Shown: positions 1-9,162 of the stretch, piece after piece
Position numbering within the stretch: the first letter of the stretch is position 1
Layout: each line of letters begins with the position of its first letter
Assembly (NCBI GenBank): GCA_022793655.1
Contig: JAAWDG010000011.1
Span: forward strand, 1 to 64,000
DNA from: Clostridiales bacterium
GTDB taxonomy: Bacteria; Bacillota; Clostridia; Oscillospirales; CAG-272
Length of the DNA stretch: 64,000 nucleotides
Direction: 5' to 3'
The notes under the pieces: generated by a model
Told to the model about the DNA's origin: nothing
Seen by the model: only the letters and a program-made list of their open reading frames with translations
Database searches by the model: none
Program-made: the position numbers and the translations under genes

Positions 1-420
1 ATTGGCGCTGCCGCGAAAAATGTCATTGGTATTGCCGCCGGTTTGTTAGATGGCTATGGATTAGGAGCCCTCAAAGGCGCTTTGATGGCAAGGGGCACGA
101 AAGAGGTGGCAAGGCTCATTAAAGCAATGGGCGGCAATGAGCTGTCAGCTTATGGTCTTTGTCATTTAGGCGACTATGAAGCCACAGTGTTTTCGCCGTT
201 TAGCCATAACAGACGCTTTGGTGAAGCGTGGGTTACCGGAGAATCGTTTGAGGGATTGGCAGAGGGGTATTATACCGTGAAAGCGCTGATGGGTTTGTGT
301 GCGCGCTGTGGCGTGGAAATGCCTATTTCTGAAAGTGTTTATAAAATTTTGTATGAAAAGGCAAATGCGAAAGAGACACTCGGTCAATTGTTCTCCCGCA
401 GTATTAAGAGCGAACTTTGA
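1..420 (+). CDS. gpsA: Glycerol-3-phosphate dehydrogenase [NAD(P)+], C-terminal part (5' truncated by window)
   Basis: Frame +1 is open from base 1: IGAAAKNVIGIAAGLLDGYGLGALKGALMARGTKEVARLIKAMGG... matches the GpsA C-terminal domain; terminator-like hairpin downstream. Confidence 0.9.
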   Translation: MGAAAKNVIGIAAGLLDGYGLGALKGALMARGTKEVARLIKAMGGNELSAYGLCHLGDYEATVFSPFSHNRRFGEAWVTGESFEGLAEGYYTVKALMGLCARCGVEMPISESVYKILYEKANAKETLGQLFSRSIKSEL

Positions 421-505
421 TTGGAACTTTGTCTGAATTGATGATTGAATCGAGCGCAAATCGATTGGTTTGTTTTGGGAAATTGGTTCGATTATGTTAA
501 TATAA

Positions 506-538
506 AAAGCCGCTGTGTTAAAACAGCGGCTTTTTGGT
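506..538 (+). terminator. Rho-independent terminator after gpsA
   Basis: AAAAAGCCGCTGTgttaaAACAGCGGCTTTTT inverted repeat with T-run. Confidence 0.85.
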
Positions 539-563
539 ATATACTAATTGATAGAATGACAAA

Positions 564-1394
564 ATGAAAGGCGTAATCAAAATGGACACCATTCAAATTC
601 AAGCATATTCAGCTAAAGACGAAGTTTCCTTAATCAGCATGACAACCCGTGTGGAGGCCTATAAAGTGCTCATGTCTTTGCCGCGCGCTAACATGCTGGT
701 AGCAAAATATAATGATAAGACTGTGGGTTATGCATCTTATTCGGAGAACGTCTCAAAAGCATTTGTTTATGTTTATGTACATCCTGCTTGCTATCATATG
801 CACATTGGCAATCTTCTGTATCAAGCCATCGAGAATCGGTGCCGTCAAAAAGGGGTAAAACAGGTGTACGCCTGTGCGCGTAAAGAAAGCTTTATTGACG
901 ACGAGCATTTTGATTATACATTTGAATATGTGCGTATGGAATATCAAAAGCCCCAAAAGAATTCGTTTGCTTGCAGCATGCCCGAACGGGCGGCCATTCG
1001 GAAGTATCGGGACGATGATTTTGAGGGATGCAATCACATTCTTTCTTCGATTGGTTATAGACAAAACGCTGATAATTATTATAGTTTTGTCCAAACAGAT
1101 GGCGGATATCAGCAATGCAAAGATGATTTTTTTGTGTTGGACTTAGATGAAACCGTGACAGGCTGCGGCCGTATAAGAGACAATCGCATTGACCTTGTGG
1201 CTGTTGATCCGGCAAAGACAGGCTGCGGCTGTGGCCGCGCGCTGCTTGCCTATATGACCAGACAGATTTTGAAAAAGGGGCATTCCCGTGCTTTTTTGTG
1301 GTGCGAGGCAACAAACGAAAGAGTCAGAACTTTTTATGAAAAAAATGGCTATCGGCCTTGTTATGTCGCGTGTTGGCCGGTGAAACAATTATAA
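564..1394 (+). CDS. GNAT family N-acetyltransferase with tandem GNAT-like halves
   Basis: ORF; GNAT-like motifs VYVHPACYHMHIGNLLYQAIE and VAVDPAKTGCGCGRALLAYM; start may be 582. Confidence 0.75.
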   Translation: MKGVIKMDTIQIQAYSAKDEVSLISMTTRVEAYKVLMSLPRANMLVAKYNDKTVGYASYSENVSKAFVYVYVHPACYHMHIGNLLYQAIENRCRQKGVKQVYACARKESFIDDEHFDYTFEYVRMEYQKPQKNSFACSMPERAAIRKYRDDDFEGCNHILSSIGYRQNADNYYSFVQTDGGYQQCKDDFFVLDLDETVTGCGRIRDNRIDLVAVDPAKTGCGCGRALLAYMTRQILKKGHSRAFLWCEATNERVRTFYEKNGYRPCYVACWPVKQL

Positions 1395-1500
1395 TTTTCA
1401 TAGTCAACTGGTAAAACAGAATAAAATATGCGGCAAAAGGGAAAAATGAATGAGTAAGAAAATTTACCGTTTTAAATGAACATAGAAAGGGTTGTATAAT

Positions 1501-1674
1501 ATGGATATTCGCGATTTACCGCAAGGATTTGCCATGAAACTCATGCAAAACGAACAAGCGCTCAAAAAATTTGAAGCCTTGTCAGAGATGGAGCAAGAGT
1601 CAATTGCCACACAGCTAAAAAGTTTTACTTCTCGCAAGGAAATGCTGCAGTTTGCCAATGAGTTTATTGGATGA
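1501..1674 (+). CDS. Small hypothetical protein (about 57 aa)
   Basis: MDIRDLPQGFAMKLMQNEQALKKFEALSEMEQESIATQLKSFTSRKEMLQFANEFIG; protein-like composition, RBS-like AGAAAGGG upstream. Confidence 0.6.
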   Translation: MDIRDLPQGFAMKLMQNEQALKKFEALSEMEQESIATQLKSFTSRKEMLQFANEFIG

Positions 1675-1724
1675 GGCATCATGTTTGCATGTGCAAGTAG
1701 AGCGGATATAAGAAGTAAAACCGG

Positions 1725-2285
1725 TCATGATTTATTGGCATAGGTCGGCTTTCTTTTTTCGGCGATAAAAAGATAATATCCGGCTTCTTCATAAATCGTC
1801 ACACCGCCAAATATGGCAGTAAGCTTGTTTTGATACCACTTTTTGCGTTTGGTGACCATGTACATGCGTCCGCCAATTTGCAGCCGATTGAATCCTTTTT
1901 CAATAAAGTGTTTCGCTGTGCTGAAGTTGCTGTTGTAAGGGGGATTGGAAAGAATCAGCGTATAGCCTGTATCATCTAAGGCACGTAAACCATCACTTTG
2001 CAGTATACGCAAACAAGGCAGATGATTCAGGTTTGCATTGTGAGAAGCAAGCGATACAGCGCTTGGGTCCACGTCAACCATAGTTACCTTGTCTTGGCCG
2101 ATTTGCTTGGCCGCATAAATGCCGACAACACCATATCCGCAGCCTAAATCCAATACTTTATCTTGCGGCTCGAACGATACATGCTCTAACATAACCCGTG
2201 TGCCGATATCGAGGCCTTTGGGTGAAAATAAATTGGGTGCTGTTTCAAAATGCATAACGGTATTATGGATGGTAATGGTAATCAT
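1725..2285 (-). CDS. Class I SAM-dependent methyltransferase (MTS/RsmC-like small domain)
   Basis: VLDLGCGYGVVGIYAAK and LILSNPPYNSN motifs. Confidence 0.85.
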   Translation of the reverse strand: MITITIHNTVMHFETAPNLFSPKGLDIGTRVMLEHVSFEPQDKVLDLGCGYGVVGIYAAKQIGQDKVTMVDVDPSAVSLASHNANLNHLPCLRILQSDGLRALDDTGYTLILSNPPYNSNFSTAKHFIEKGFNRLQIGGRMYMVTKRKKWYQNKLTAIFGGVTIYEEAGYYLFIAEKRKPTYANKS

Positions 2286-2337
2286 TTTTCTTGATCTTTC
2301 TTGTTTTTATATCGGTGATTTTCAACGTGTTATAGAA

Positions 2338-2365
2338 ACAAGGTCCGGATATCCCGGACCTTATG
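2338..2365 (-). terminator. Terminator-like hairpin
   Basis: AAGGTCCGGATATCCCGGACCTTA inverted repeat downstream of the aldo/keto reductase stop region. Confidence 0.5.
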
Positions 2366-2370
2366 CTTAT

Positions 2371-3513
2371 TTAGCCTGTAATCATGTTATCAATTTTTGG
2401 CAGCAGTGAAATAATGGGCAAATGTTGCGGACATAGGCTTTCGCACTGTCCGCACCCGATACAATGCTGTGCGTTTTTGTCAAATGTGTTATACAGCGAT
2501 TGCGCTTTATTCTTGTCATTATCTTTACAGAATTGATTATAGAGGGCGAAAAGTTCGCTGATTTTAATTTCGGAAGGACAGTCGGCACAGTATTTACAGC
2601 CGGTGCAGCCAATGAGCGCATATTGCTCAATGAGCGTTTTTGCTTCATCAAATAATGACTTTTCTTTTATAAAATATTGGTCGGGTATGTTTTCTGCATA
2701 GGCCAGATTGCCAACAACCTGATCAAGCGAGTTCATGCCTGAGAGGATAGTGCCGATTTCCGGCATGCTCCAGAGAAATTGCAGAGCCGCCTCTACCGGC
2801 TGTTTTCCGTTGGCTGCAAACAAATCCGCTGCTTTTTTAGGGAGATTCGCTAATAATCCGCCCCGCAGCGGCTCCATAATAATCACGCCTAAATTGTGTT
2901 TTGCGGCATATTGCAACCCTTGATAACCAGCCTGTTCTTTCATGTCTAAATAATTGAGCTGAATTTGGCAGAAATCCCATTCGTCGGCCATATAGTCAAC
3001 AATTTCTTTAAAAACCGGAAAATCATCATGGAACGAAAAACCGATAAAGCGGACTTTTCCGTCTTGTTTTGCTTTACGTAGTTTTTCAATTGCGTTATAT
3101 TTTAATACTTTATCCCAGTTTTCGCGCGATAAGGTGTGCAGAAGATAGAAATCGATATGATCGGTTTGCAGTCTTTCTAATTGGGTGTTTAAAAAGGTGT
3201 CAAAATCATCTTCTGATTGATAGAGGTAAGTGGGCGATTTGGTCGCTAAAAACACCTTGTCTCGATAGCCGTCCTGCAAGGCAAGCCCGGTCACACGTTC
3301 GCTATATCCGCCTAAATAGTTGTACGCTGTGTCAACGTAGTTGACGCCATGGTCAATGGCATAGCGTACCAGAGAGATGCTTTTATCAACGTCGATTTGT
3401 CGGCCGTCTCGATCAAAATTTCCTGCCGTACCATCTAACATAGGCAGACGCATCATACCATATCCTAAGGGAGAGACTTCTACATTACACTTGCCCATTT
3501 TACGCTTTATCAT
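2371..3513 (-). CDS. Aldo/keto reductase with C-terminal 4Fe-4S domain
   Basis: PLGYGMMRLPM..., VDTAYNYLGGYSE, C-terminal CIGCGQCESLCPQHLPI. Confidence 0.88.
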   Translation of the reverse strand: MIKRKMGKCNVEVSPLGYGMMRLPMLDGTAGNFDRDGRQIDVDKSISLVRYAIDHGVNYVDTAYNYLGGYSERVTGLALQDGYRDKVFLATKSPTYLYQSEDDFDTFLNTQLERLQTDHIDFYLLHTLSRENWDKVLKYNAIEKLRKAKQDGKVRFIGFSFHDDFPVFKEIVDYMADEWDFCQIQLNYLDMKEQAGYQGLQYAAKHNLGVIIMEPLRGGLLANLPKKAADLFAANGKQPVEAALQFLWSMPEIGTILSGMNSLDQVVGNLAYAENIPDQYFIKEKSLFDEAKTLIEQYALIGCTGCKYCADCPSEIKISELFALYNQFCKDNDKNKAQSLYNTFDKNAQHCIGCGQCESLCPQHLPIISLLPKIDNMITG

Positions 3514-3681
3514 GCTTTTTCCTCACTTTATTAAAATTTGAATGGCTGGTAAAAATTGTAATCACTGGGTTTATTGATCATGATCAATCTCAAAATGATT
3601 GTACCACTTTTTCGAATAAAAAACAATATTTTATCAGGCTAATCGGTTGAAAAAGGCGAACAATAAACATGAAAGGCAGGT

Positions 3682-4458
3682 GTGAAAATGAAAAAAATCA
3701 CAAATACCCTTTTATGTGCGGTGCTTGTTTGTGCGGTGGGCCTTATGTCATTTGCTCATTCAGAAACATCCGCTTATAACTGGTATGTAAAAAATAATGA
3801 TACCCATACGGCTCCTGTTTTAGATAAGGAATTATGCTTTATTGATCGATACGACACCTATTATGTGGATTCAGATGCATGCGAAGATGATAAAGTGCTT
3901 TATTTAACCTTTGACGCAGGCTATGAGAACGGCAACGTGGAAAAAATTCTCGACGTCTTAAAAGACCACAATGCCACGGGCGCATTCTTTGTTTTGGACA
4001 ACATAATTATGCGAAACCCGGAGTTGGTGAAGAGAATGTCCGATGAAGGGCACCTCGTATGCAATCATACGGCCAAACATCATGATATGACTAAAATTAC
4101 GAATAAAGAACAATTCGCACAAGAACTGAAAGCCTTAGAAGATGCCTACTTTGAATTAACAGGAAGAGATATGGCTAAATTTTACCGTCCTCCGGAGGGA
4201 CGTTTTTCCGAACAAAACTTAAGCTTTGCTAAAGAATTAGGATACAAAACGGTATTTTGGAGCTTTGCTTACGCTGACTGGGACAATAATAAACAGCCAG
4301 ACGAAGAAAAGTCGATTGAAAAGGTGCTTTCGCATACGCATAATGGCGAGATCATCCTTCTTCACCCGACATCTGCGACCAATGCCGCGATTATGGATCG
4401 GTTATTGACAGAATGGGAAAATCAAGGCTATCGCTTTGGTTCGCTAAGCGAACTGTAA
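3682..4458 (+). CDS. Polysaccharide deacetylase, PdaA-like (delta-lactam-biosynthetic de-N-acetylase)
   Basis: Signal peptide, LTFDAGYENG, VCNHTAKHHDM, FYRPPEGRFSE; NodB domain. Confidence 0.85.
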   Translation: MKMKKITNTLLCAVLVCAVGLMSFAHSETSAYNWYVKNNDTHTAPVLDKELCFIDRYDTYYVDSDACEDDKVLYLTFDAGYENGNVEKILDVLKDHNATGAFFVLDNIIMRNPELVKRMSDEGHLVCNHTAKHHDMTKITNKEQFAQELKALEDAYFELTGRDMAKFYRPPEGRFSEQNLSFAKELGYKTVFWSFAYADWDNNKQPDEEKSIEKVLSHTHNGEIILLHPTSATNAAIMDRLLTEWENQGYRFGSLSEL

Positions 4459-5135
4459 AAAGAAGACTTGGCGCGCTTATTTCTCTGTCACTTCTGCTTT
4501 TCGGGCCGGGGGTAAGCGCACGTTCCGATGCGGTTGTTTCTTTTCCGAATACAGAAAATAAAATTGCATTGACATTTGACGATGGTCCGCATCCCCAGTA
4601 TACAGAAGAAATTTTAGATATATTGGCTGAGAATGATATTAAAGCGACCTTTTTTATCATTGGACAAAATGCAGAGAAATATCCTGAAATTGTACAGCGT
4701 ATTGTAAATGAAGGGCATGAAATAGGCAATCATACCTATACCCATCCTCACATGCGGGCAACAAGTAAGGAAAAGTTAAATGAGGAAATTGAAAAAACCG
4801 AAAAGTTATTGGAGGGCATATGTTCCTATAAGCCGGTATTGTTCCGACCGCCAGAGGGTTTTTGCTGTTCAACGGTAGAGAACTGTGCAAAAGGCTATCA
4901 CTATCATATTATGTTATGGGATATTGATACCTGCGACTGGGCGCACAATTCGGTAGGCAACATTGTGAAAACAGTGGTGGGTAAAGCGAAAACGGGGGAC
5001 ATTATTCTTTGCCACGATTTTGTGACAAAGCCAAGCCCCACGCCCGAGGCAATTCTTCAATTTATACCACGCCTCAAAGCCAAGGGATTTGAGTTTGTGA
5101 CAGTATCTGAGCTGTTAGAAAGCGAACATGTGTAA
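4413..5135 (+). CDS. Polysaccharide deacetylase (NodB domain, secreted)
   Basis: LTFDDGPHPQYTEEILDIL, EIGNHTYTHPHM, FRPPEGF; signal-peptide-like N-terminus overlapping the preceding gene by 46 nt. Confidence 0.85.
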   Translation: MGKSRLSLWFAKRTVKRRLGALISLSLLLFGPGVSARSDAVVSFPNTENKIALTFDDGPHPQYTEEILDILAENDIKATFFIIGQNAEKYPEIVQRIVNEGHEIGNHTYTHPHMRATSKEKLNEEIEKTEKLLEGICSYKPVLFRPPEGFCCSTVENCAKGYHYHIMLWDIDTCDWAHNSVGNIVKTVVGKAKTGDIILCHDFVTKPSPTPEAILQFIPRLKAKGFEFVTVSELLESEHV

Positions 5136-5166
5136 AAAAGAGCGCTGTATTTACAGCGCTCTTTTA
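5133..5166. terminator. Bidirectional terminator
   Basis: AAAAAAGAGCGCTGTatttACAGCGCTCTTTTA between convergent genes. Confidence 0.85.
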
Positions 5167-5185
5167 TATGCTATCGTATGAAATT

Positions 5186-6142
5186 TTAATCTAAATGATC
5201 TCGAAAAATGGGTTTTTCTTTTTTGACTTCCTCTTCTTTTTCAACATATGGATCAATCATGATTTCTTGTATAGAGGGCCAGGCAGCATACGTACCAATA
5301 AACATGCAAAGCGAAAGGGTAATGGCCAGCGGCATTAAAAAGCCAAGCGGATAAAAAATCATAAGCAAAGCAAAATTGATACCGATCACACAGGCAATAC
5401 CAAGTAAAGCCACCAAGTTTCTTTTGATATTCAGCACCACAAAAAGCAAAGAATTTTTTAATACTTTAAAAAGACTGAGTTTGAAAGTGGGTATGAGAAT
5501 GTAAATATAAAAACGCATTACAAAATAAACAATGAAAATACCGATTGCAGCATAACGCATCATGCCGCCGTATACGATGATGTCATAGACCAGCGCGACG
5601 AGTATTAACGCGTCTAATAAACCAAACAAGAGGCCTTGTTTCCAATTCTTTTTAATAATATCACGAAAATCAGACAGCATAAAAAGAGGTTGTCCTTTTA
5701 CAATATTTCGCAAATTATAGGTAATGCCGAGATTGGCAAAACCAAATGTAAATAATAAAAGAAAGCCTAAGGCATAAAAAACAAAGGTGAGCGGTGTATT
5801 AATCATCATGGTGCCTTGCATACCGGTAACGCCGTAAAGCGCGCTGATCACCGGATTACCTTGCCCTGAACTAATGAGAGGGAAAAGATTTGCAAACAAG
5901 GCAGAGGCCGGCGCTGTTGTTGTTTTACCGACATAGCCGCTGGCAGCCAGCAAAACGAAAAAGAGAGGAAAGTTGGCTAAAAAATAGAGTAAATTTAACT
6001 GTACTAATTTACCAAATTTGCGGCCGGTTAATTTAAAAAAGAAACTAAAATTTCGTGTTTCATCTACATCATCAGGTACGCCTTTGCCATCTTTATTTAA
6101 AAAATTATAAATGTTGAATCGACTCTTTTTTTCTTCTGACAT
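5186..6142 (-). CDS. Multi-pass membrane protein, DUF624/YesL-like
   Basis: Several hydrophobic segments; N-terminal FFFKLTGRKFGKLVQLNLLYFLANFPLF pattern resembles DUF624. Confidence 0.55.
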   Translation of the reverse strand: MSEEKKSRFNIYNFLNKDGKGVPDDVDETRNFSFFFKLTGRKFGKLVQLNLLYFLANFPLFFVLLAASGYVGKTTTAPASALFANLFPLISSGQGNPVISALYGVTGMQGTMMINTPLTFVFYALGFLLLFTFGFANLGITYNLRNIVKGQPLFMLSDFRDIIKKNWKQGLLFGLLDALILVALVYDIIVYGGMMRYAAIGIFIVYFVMRFYIYILIPTFKLSLFKVLKNSLLFVVLNIKRNLVALLGIACVIGINFALLMIFYPLGFLMPLAITLSLCMFIGTYAAWPSIQEIMIDPYVEKEEEVKKEKPIFRDHLD

Positions 6143-6155
6143 TTTGCGAAATCCT

Positions 6156-6704
6156 TTACGAAAAATAAAGTATAGTGTGTGTGAGCAAGCCGCCTAAACA
6201 CATAAGTCCCGCTACCGATGTAAAGTCACGATAGAAGCATCGGCTTGTTTGAGAAAACACGGTTTCAAGTCCATTAGCCTGCTTTTTGGTCTGCGTTCGA
6301 TAAGCCAATGTGCGCACCGCAAGCAGCAAATAGCAATAGCTTAAAAAGGCTCTGGAAGCGATGAGAAACGCACAGGGCAGAATAGCCGATGAGCCTGTTT
6401 TTGTTATAAAAGCGCTGGCAGACAAAATAAAATAGGTATCTTGTGCTGTTTCAAAAATGAGTGCCAAAAGCGAGGCCGGCGTACCATACACCGTGATGGA
6501 TAGAAAGATCACACCAACGATAGGGGCCAGCGTAATAAAAAAGCTGTTCATAAAGCCTGGCCAAAATGAAGCCGTTAACTGATTGGTGCCATCAATATAA
6601 GCGCCAAAGCGAGTCAGGCAAAGCTGGCCGATAGAAATGCCTATACCAGCGGCTAAAAGAGGAATAAGAATGTGTGTCCAATTAATTTTTTTCAAAACGA
6701 TCAC
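6156..6704 (-). CDS. Hypothetical multi-pass membrane protein
   Basis: 182-aa ORF with several TM segments, 13 nt upstream of the preceding membrane-protein gene. Confidence 0.65.
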   Translation of the reverse strand: MIVLKKINWTHILIPLLAAGIGISIGQLCLTRFGAYIDGTNQLTASFWPGFMNSFFITLAPIVGVIFLSITVYGTPASLLALIFETAQDTYFILSASAFITKTGSSAILPCAFLIASRAFLSYCYLLLAVRTLAYRTQTKKQANGLETVFSQTSRCFYRDFTSVAGLMCLGGLLTHTILYFS

Positions 6705-6879
6705 CGTTGATACAATATGCTCGTTTTGTCATAAACATTCCGGCCAAAAAATAAAACGTTCTGGCTCTGCTTAAAAATAACTCATCAGGAATATGATCAT
6801 TTTACCATATTTATGTTAACGAATCAACAACCGCTTGCGCAATTTTGAATAGAGGATTATAATAGACGTTGAAAATGAG

Positions 6880-7521
6880 ATGTTTTTTGCTGAATGCGGT
6901 AGTCGCTTCATGCAGAAAATAGAAAGTGTGAGCCAAGTGACATCAAATATAAAAAATTATTTTGCTAATATACCAACACTACATACCAAGCGTCTGATTT
7001 TGAGAAAAATGGAAATGCGAGATGCAGAAGATGTGTATGAATATTCATCGGATAACCGCGTACCGGAATATTTGCTTTGGCGGCCGCACACCAGTCTGGA
7101 AGAGAGTCGGCGCTATGTTCATTTAGTGAAAAAATACTATGCGAAAAAAGAGTTTTTTGATTGGGCGCTGGAACATCAAGAATCGGGCAGAATGATTGGC
7201 ACTTGCGGCTTTGCCCGCATTGATGAAACGAATTTGTGCGCTGAGCTTGGTTATGTGCTGAACCATGATTATTGGGGGCAGGGGCTCGCGGTCGAGGCGG
7301 CACGCGAGGTGCTTCGTATCGGTTTTGAGGTGCTGTCTTTTCATCGCATAGAGGCCCGTTATATGGTGGAAAACACTGCGTCTGCCCGGGTGCTTGAAAA
7401 ATTAGGCTTTACATTCGAAGGGGTACATCGGAAAGCGATCTATGTAAAAGGAGAGTTTCGAGACATCGGCTATTATGCGCTGTTAAAAGAAGACTATAAA
7501 CAAATAAAGAAAGACGGGTAA
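6880..7521 (+). CDS. GNAT N-acetyltransferase, RimJ/RimL type
   Basis: LHTKRLILRKMEMRDAEDVYEY..., ELGYVLNHDYWGQGLAVEAAREVLRIGFE; start codon uncertain. Confidence 0.85.
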   Translation: MFFAECGSRFMQKIESVSQVTSNIKNYFANIPTLHTKRLILRKMEMRDAEDVYEYSSDNRVPEYLLWRPHTSLEESRRYVHLVKKYYAKKEFFDWALEHQESGRMIGTCGFARIDETNLCAELGYVLNHDYWGQGLAVEAAREVLRIGFEVLSFHRIEARYMVENTASARVLEKLGFTFEGVHRKAIYVKGEFRDIGYYALLKEDYKQIKKDG

Positions 7522-7548
7522 TCCCGTCTTTCTTTATTTGTTTATTTA
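7503..7548. terminator. Bidirectional terminator
   Basis: AAATAAAGAAAGACGGGtaatCCCGTCTTTCTTTATTT. Confidence 0.85.
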
Positions 7549-8765
7549 TATTCAATTTTCATAAATGATTTTTTGCCGCGCTTTAGCAGAAATTCGCCCA
7601 AAAAGTCGGTTTTGCTAAATGTTTTCTTGATGTCGGTGATTTTTTCGCCATTCACCGATACGCCGCCTTGGTCCACGGCACGCCTTGCCTCGCTCTTAGA
7701 GGGAACAAGGCCGCTTGTGCAGAGCAGTGTCAAAATATCGATACTTTCGTCGGCAAAATCATCGTCTGAAAGTTGATGAGAGGGTGCGTTCGCGCTGGCA
7801 CCTGCGCCTGCAAACAAAGAGCGCGAAGCCTCTTTCGCTTTGTTTGCTTCTTCTTCACCATGAACTAAGTTTGTGAGTTCAAAAGCCAAAATCTCTTTTG
7901 CTTCATTGAGTTTACTGCCTTCCCATGTGTCCATTTCATCAATCTGTTCGAGCGGCAGGAAAGTCAGCATGCGAATGCATTTGAGCACGTCTGTATCGGC
8001 CACATTACGCCAATATTGATAGAAATCGAACGGTGAGGTTTTGTTCGGGTCTAACCATACTGCATTTCCGGCGGTTTTGCCCATTTTTTTTCCTTGTGAA
8101 TCGGTCAGCAGGGTGATGGTCATAGCGTAAGCGTCCTTGCCTAACTTACGGCGGATTAGTTCGGTGCCGCCAAGCATATTTGACCATTGGTCGTCACCGC
8201 CGAACTGCATATTACAGCCATGGTGTTGGAAAAGGTAATAGAAATCATAGGACTGCATGATCATATAGTTAAATTCTAAGAAGGAGAGTCCTTTTTCCAT
8301 TCTTTGTTTATAGCATTCTGCGGTGAGCATGCGGTTGACAGAGAAGCATGCGCCTACCTCGCGCAAAAGATCCACGTAATTGAGCTCTAAGAGCCAATCG
8401 GCATTATTGATCATGGTAGCCTTGCCTTCGCCAAATTCAATAAAACGCTCCATTTGCCGTTTAAAGCACTCGGCGTTATGGGCTATGTCTTCTTTTGTCA
8501 ACATTTTGCGCATGTCGGTACGTCCTGAAGGGTCACCAATCATGGTGGTGCCGCCGCCAAGCAACGCGATGGGACGGTTGCCAGCCATTTGCAGACGTTT
8601 CATTAGTGTAAGGGCCATAAAATGACCGGCCGTTAAGCTATCCGCTGTACAGTCGAATCCGATATAGAATGTTGCTTTACCTTCGTTAATCATGCTTTTT
8701 ATTTCGGCTTCATCGGTTACTTGGGCGATTAAGCCTCTGGCTACTAATTCATCATAAATGGTCAT
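7542..8765 (-). CDS. tyrS: Tyrosyl-tRNA synthetase
   Basis: FDCTADSLTAGHF (HIGH-like), KMGKTAGNAVWLD (KMSKS-like), C-terminal S4 domain. Confidence 0.95.
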   Translation of the reverse strand: MTIYDELVARGLIAQVTDEAEIKSMINEGKATFYIGFDCTADSLTAGHFMALTLMKRLQMAGNRPIALLGGGTTMIGDPSGRTDMRKMLTKEDIAHNAECFKRQMERFIEFGEGKATMINNADWLLELNYVDLLREVGACFSVNRMLTAECYKQRMEKGLSFLEFNYMIMQSYDFYYLFQHHGCNMQFGGDDQWSNMLGGTELIRRKLGKDAYAMTITLLTDSQGKKMGKTAGNAVWLDPNKTSPFDFYQYWRNVADTDVLKCIRMLTFLPLEQIDEMDTWEGSKLNEAKEILAFELTNLVHGEEEANKAKEASRSLFAGAGASANAPSHQLSDDDFADESIDILTLLCTSGLVPSKSEARRAVDQGGVSVNGEKITDIKKTFSKTDFLGEFLLKRGKKSFMKIEYK

Positions 8766-8977
8766 TTATTTTAATATCCTTTCAAGAGCAGTTGCTTTAA
8801 TATTCATAACTCAAATTTATGCTCTCTATTATATCGTTTGGCGAAAGATTTGTCAATGAATGATTGAAAGCTAAGTAATTCTGTAGTATAATAAAAAAGA
8901 TCTTTTAGGTTTAGCTCTGGCGATTTCGTGTTGGAAATTTTGTTTTTTGCGTTTTCAAGTGAATTTTCGGCAGAATC

Positions 8978-9085
8978 ATAGCAAGCCAAGCGGCTTGTCT
9001 TACGAAATCTAACTGATTATTTCGCGATATATCCTGCATGGCAGGACCGGCGCTGTCAAATTTTAACATTCGTGAAAATGTGATG
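8978..9085 (+). repeat. Degenerate copy (H) of the intergenic structured repeat family
   Basis: CAAGCC/GGCTTG hairpin, then TCTTACGAAATCTAACTG (unit A has TCTTACGAAATTTAACTG), TCCTGCatgGCAGGA hairpin, GTCAAATTTTAA tail like unit D. Confidence 0.5.
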
Positions 9086-9162
9086 CAGCAAGGGCAGGCT
9101 TTACGGTTTATCTTAGGCTGCTATCACTTTCGTTTAAAATAAATATTGTTGCAGAGGTTCAT

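Noticed and set aside
753-1388. Several overlapping antisense ORFs (e.g. 753-1115 -, 892-1314 -, 1143-1388 -) and similar shadows across the window
   Set aside because: They lie opposite or out of frame within well-supported genes and have no family-like motifs; they look like codon-usage shadows.
8804-8989. 61-aa minus-strand ORF upstream of tyrS
   Set aside because: No recognisable motif, and its 5' end overlaps the degenerate repeat H; coding status not supportable.
8766-9160. Possible T-box leader for tyrS
   Set aside because: No minus-strand T-box core (GGGTGGNACCGCG-like) found upstream of tyrS, unlike thrS where it is clear.
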